Shown here one piece after another: positions 8,028 to 10,620 of a stretch of 10,620 bases of DNA (position 1 is its first letter; each line of letters starts with the position of its first letter). Below the pieces are notes generated by a model. That model saw nothing but the letters and a program-made list of their open reading frames with translations, made no database searches and had not been told where the DNA came from. The translations under genes and the position numbers were made by a program. This stretch comes from Methylococcales bacterium (GTDB lineage: Bacteria; Pseudomonadota; Gammaproteobacteria; Methylococcales; Methylomonadaceae). The stretch is from NCBI GenBank assembly GCA_023134955.1, contig JAGLUC010000421.1, positions 1 to 10,620 on the forward strand, read 5' to 3'.

Positions 8028-8050
8028 GGGGGTAATGTCGTTAAGCTAAG
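8028..8050 (+). repeat. degenerate end of the MITE-like repeat
   Basis: Positions 8034-8050 read AATGTCGTTAAGCTAAG, one mismatch in 17 from the terminal sequence of the other copies (AATGTCGTTAAGTTAAG). It is preceded by GGGGGTA instead of GGTAACCCC, as if the CCCCA had been lost. The similarity stops after 8050. The rest of the cysH-ZIP gap holds no gene I can support. Confidence 0.6.
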
Positions 8051-8145
8051 TAAATCAAAACTACCTTTTTGTTTGCAGTAGTGCCTTTCACTCTCATTCG
8101 CCAGAAAGTGGCTTTTTGTGTAACTTTCAAAGTTTTCTTTAAAGA

Positions 8146-8868
8146 CTATTTGCTTGTATTGCCAGCATGTAAGCCACATTCCTTTTTGTTTCCAGACTCC
8201 CACCACCAACGACCTGCACGTTCGTGCTGGTTGGGTAACACTGCGCGAGTGCATGGCTCGCAGCCTATGCTGATAAAGCCTTTTTCATGCAATTCATTAT
8301 AAGGAACCTGGTAGGCTTCTATGTGATCCCAAACTTGTGTGGAACTCCAGTTAAGTAAAGGGTTGAATTTAATTAATGTTTTTTCTTCTGTGGAAAATGC
8401 GCTGTCAATTTGTACTTCTGGAATATCTTGGCGGGTGTCTAAACTTTGGTCTTTTCGTTGTCCTGTTATCCAGGCATCAAGATGTGATAGTTTACGTTTA
8501 AGTGGTTCTACCTTTCGGATGCCACAACATTGTTGGTGTCCATCTTGGTAAAAACTAAATAAGCCTTTTTCTTTAACAAAAAGATCCAGGTTTTCTCTAT
8601 CAGGGCTAAGTAGTTCTATGTTTATTTTGTAGTGTTTACGTACTTTTTCAATAAAACGGTAGGTTTCTGGATGCAGACGACCTGTGTCTAAGGAAAAAAC
8701 CTGAATATCTTTTCTAATATTTACTGCCATGTCTATTAATACTACATCTTCTGCACCACTAAAAGAAATGGCGATGTTTTCAAAGCTTTCTAATGCTGAT
8801 TTTAGGATGGCTCGAGGTTTCTTGTTTTGTAGCTCAGTTTGTACAGCTTTAATATTAAAAGAGGTCAT
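8146..8868 (-). CDS. cysH: assimilatory adenylyl-sulfate (APS) reductase, iron-sulfur type
   Basis: This cytoplasmic enzyme reduces activated sulfate to sulfite, the committed step toward cysteine. The 240-residue protein has the PP-loop ATPase-like fold with SFSGAEDVV (35-43) and LDTGRLHPETYRF (60-72). Four cysteines at C114-C115 (QCCGIRK) and C203-x2-C206 (GCEPCTR) form the 4Fe-4S signature that separates APS reductases from the PAPS reductase of E. coli, which lacks these cysteines. The catalytic cysteine is C231 in KECGLH. The substrate is therefore most likely APS, with no need for APS kinase, and the electron donor is thioredoxin or glutathione. It begins 16 bp after gshA on the same strand, so the two are probably one operon linking cysteine supply to glutathione synthesis. 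The ATG at 8866-8868 has no Shine-Dalgarno. Some databases use the name cysH for both enzyme types. Confidence 0.95.
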   Translation of the reverse strand: MTSFNIKAVQTELQNKKPRAILKSALESFENIAISFSGAEDVVLIDMAVNIRKDIQVFSLDTGRLHPETYRFIEKVRKHYKINIELLSPDRENLDLFVKEKGLFSFYQDGHQQCCGIRKVEPLKRKLSHLDAWITGQRKDQSLDTRQDIPEVQIDSAFSTEEKTLIKFNPLLNWSSTQVWDHIEAYQVPYNELHEKGFISIGCEPCTRAVLPNQHERAGRWWWESGNKKECGLHAGNTSK

Positions 8869-8884
8869 GGTGATGTTTTTGTTG

Positions 8885-10471
8885 TTATTTCTGGGAAAAA
8901 TAGTTGGCTAGAAATGTATCAAAAGAAACGCTGTCATTCACTTCAATTTGTTTTTGTTTTTGATGGGATGCAGATGCTTCCTGGTCAAATTTTTGAGTCA
9001 TTAAATCATCTAATTTATGCTGCTTAAAATGTTGTTGGTGTTGCTTGGATACGGTTAATCCATAGCATCCAAAAGGCTGATGTGTCTTTTTCATACCTTG
9101 AAGAATTTTAGCCGAAGGCGTTAAATCTGGATTTTCGACCATAGCTTTTTGTTGTTTTAAAGCATGACTATAAGGTTTACTTGCCAGACCTTCGTCTAAT
9201 ATTTCACAAACAGTCTGGATGGAATTTAAAATATCATTTGTCCAGGTTTTTAGTGAGATTTGTTGACCTTCTTTATTGATTTTTAAGCCTGGTTTTCTAC
9301 CCGAATGAGCAACAGTAAGCTGGTTTTGGTTATTAATGTGTTGTTCTTTCCCCGTGTATTCAGGGCTATCTTGTAATAAACAATTTAATAAAAAAGCCTC
9401 AACAAATCGAGCTTGGTTTTCGTCTATGCCAATCGGATTAAATATGTCCAAATCTAAGGAACGGATTTCAATATATTTAATACCTCGACGTTTTAATGCC
9501 AGTGTTGGTTTCTCACAAGATTCTGCAATTTGTTTAGGGCGGATGGTGCTGTAAAACTCATTTTCAATTTGTAGAATATTGGCGTTGAGCTGTTTATATT
9601 GACCATCAACTTTAACGCCAATTTTTTCATAGTCTGGGTAGGGTGTTTCAATAGCAGTGTTTAAGCTATCGACATATCCAGTTAAAGAGTTGTAATCAAT
9701 TTGCAAGTCAGCCTGGTTTTTACTTTTATAGCCAATATTACTCATTCGTAATGAAGTAGCATAAGGGTGATAAAGGGTGTGTGAGTCAAACTCATCAAAT
9801 TGTGTCATCAGATGAGGCCTGGTTTTAAAGAAGCTCTTACAAATTGCAGGTGATGCGCCAAAAAGATAAAGAATTAACCAGCCCTGGCGTTGAAAATTTC
9901 TGATCATTTCAAAGTAACTTTTTGAAATAAAATCTTCCAGAGAGCTGTTGGAATTACTTTGTTCATGTAAAACAGGCCATAAAGTTTCTGGCACAGAGTA
10001 ATTAAAGTGGATACCTGCAATGGCTTGCATGGTTCTGCCATAACGATGCCATAAACCGAGTCTATAAGCATGTTTCATTTTACCGATATTGGATGAGCCA
10101 TATTCAGCAACAGGAATACTTTCATCACCATTAATACCACAAGGCATGCTGGTTGATAACAACATTTCATCATCCAGATGATCATAAACATATTGATGAA
10201 TTTGCTGCATAAATCCTAATGTTTCAGAGGTTTCTGCAAAAGGTGGGGTAATAAACTCAAGTAAAGCTTCTGAATAATCGGTTGTTATATATGGGTGAGT
10301 GAGTGCAGCACCTAATTTAGACGGATGTGTGACAGGTGAGATTAAACCGTCTTTAGAAATACGCAGACTTTCTTTTTCAATACCTTTCAGTCCACCAACA
10401 AGATAGTGCTGTTTTTTTTCTGCTAATAAATAGCTGAGTTTTGCAGAGTGTTTTGTGTTTAAAATAGTCAT
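8885..10471 (-). CDS. gshA: glutamate-cysteine ligase, proteobacterial type 1
   Basis: This cytoplasmic enzyme joins glutamate and cysteine using ATP, the first and rate-limiting step of glutathione synthesis. The product is 528 residues, against 518 in E. coli. Recognisable family blocks are GIEKESLRIS (30-39), ITTDYSEALLEFITPP (62-77), STSMPCGI (106-113), GIHFNYSVPETLW (153-165), SLRMSNIGY (240-248) and KYIEIRSLDLDIFNP (332-346). The tail from about 477 is rich in Gln, His and Lys and probably not catalytic. The N-terminus aligns well with the family, so the ATG at 10469-10471 is the right start. However, the bases just upstream on the mRNA are a run of seven C then TTTT, with no Shine-Dalgarno, because a MITE-like palindrome abuts the gene. 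Transcription must come through or from that element. cysH follows in the same presumed operon. Confidence 0.96.
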   Translation of the reverse strand: MTILNTKHSAKLSYLLAEKKQHYLVGGLKGIEKESLRISKDGLISPVTHPSKLGAALTHPYITTDYSEALLEFITPPFAETSETLGFMQQIHQYVYDHLDDEMLLSTSMPCGINGDESIPVAEYGSSNIGKMKHAYRLGLWHRYGRTMQAIAGIHFNYSVPETLWPVLHEQSNSNSSLEDFISKSYFEMIRNFQRQGWLILYLFGASPAICKSFFKTRPHLMTQFDEFDSHTLYHPYATSLRMSNIGYKSKNQADLQIDYNSLTGYVDSLNTAIETPYPDYEKIGVKVDGQYKQLNANILQIENEFYSTIRPKQIAESCEKPTLALKRRGIKYIEIRSLDLDIFNPIGIDENQARFVEAFLLNCLLQDSPEYTGKEQHINNQNQLTVAHSGRKPGLKINKEGQQISLKTWTNDILNSIQTVCEILDEGLASKPYSHALKQQKAMVENPDLTPSAKILQGMKKTHQPFGCYGLTVSKQHQQHFKQHKLDDLMTQKFDQEASASHQKQKQIEVNDSVSFDTFLANYFSQK

Positions 10472-10480
10472 AAAAGGGGG

Positions 10481-10620
10481 GGTAACCCCAATGTCATTAA
10501 GTTAAGCAAACTGAAATAGGATGTGCTGAGGAACGAAGCGCATCTTTCGCGATTGATGCGCTTTCTATCGTCAGCACATCCTATGTTATCACCTTAACTT
10601 AACGACATTGGGTTTAACCA
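10481..10620. mobile_element. two-armed palindromic MITE-like element
   Basis: The left arm begins GGTAACCCCAATGTCATTAAG (10481-10501), and the right arm ends with the matching inverse, closing at GGGTTTAACC by 10619. Both arms also share an inner block (ATAGGATGTGCTGA on one strand) and an 8-bp stem, AGCGCATC/GATGCGCT (10537-10544 and 10555-10562), with a 10-base centre. The whole can fold into a long imperfect hairpin. It contains no gene, consistent with a non-autonomous element mobilised in trans. The arms are not identical to each other: the middle of the left arm (10507-10518) diverges. The right end coincides with the window edge, so the true boundary and any target-site duplication cannot be fixed. 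Confidence 0.8.

Noticed and set aside
8100..8117. Terminator-like hairpin on the plus strand: GCCA-GAAAG-TGGC followed by five T.
   Set aside because: The stem is only four base pairs and no plus-strand gene precedes it for 5 kb; cysH is read from the other strand.
6994..8145. Possible yybP-ykoY manganese riboswitch ahead of the transporter genes.
   Set aside because: Only 8 bp separate the ZIP and UPF0016 genes, the predicted ZIP leader is about 30 nt, and I saw no riboswitch-like conserved core in the 214-bp gap.
7976..8302. Open frames of 77-92 codons on both strands around the cysH 3' end and the cysH-ZIP gap.
   Set aside because: They overlap the well-supported cysH frame or run through the repeat remnant, and show no family resemblance or start signals.
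1..10620. tRNA, rRNA, CRISPR array, phage or defence genes.
   Set aside because: All intergenic gaps are short and contain no cloverleaf-like sequence, regular repeat-spacer pattern or related protein families.

Overview
The window reads as chromosomal DNA from an AT-rich gammaproteobacterium. Supporting signs are a direct-type GlnRS of E. coli length, a proteobacterial type-1 GshA, an assimilatory iron-sulfur APS reductase, a YcbX-like MOSC protein and a GufA-type ZIP transporter. I cannot name the genus; a free-living or symbiotic sulfur- or methane-oxidising lineage would fit but is only a guess.

Layout: one gene lies on the plus strand at the left. It is a 966-residue membrane histidine kinase with an amino-acid-binding-protein-like sensor, three PAS domains and a kinase core. 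Everything else is on the minus strand, read from right to left: gshA and cysH (16 bp apart, a thiol/sulfate-assimilation pair); a ZIP metal transporter, a UPF0016/GDT1 cation transporter and a PilZ protein (gaps of 8 and 19 bp); a MOSC-domain protein about 43 bp further on; and glnS behind its own likely promoter. The kinase and glnS converge across a 160-bp gap. No gene-free stretch reaches 300 bp; the longest (7932-8145, 214 bp) holds the likely ZIP promoter and a repeat remnant.

The most distinctive non-coding signal is a small palindromic MITE-like element. A nearly complete two-armed copy sits against the gshA start codon and runs to the right window edge. A single arm sits at the 3' end of the kinase gene, 62 of 63 bases identical to one arm of the first copy, and its tip supplies the kinase stop codon. 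A degenerate end lies between cysH and the ZIP gene. The near identity suggests recent spread.

Two gene-level oddities matter for annotation. The MOSC gene has no ATG, GTG or TTG ahead of its conserved N-terminus, so it either starts at ATT or carries a one-base loss in a T-run. In addition, hardly any gene here has a recognisable Shine-Dalgarno sequence. I found no clear evidence of a new multi-gene defence or mobile system; most of the window is ordinary metabolism and ion homeostasis decorated with repeats.
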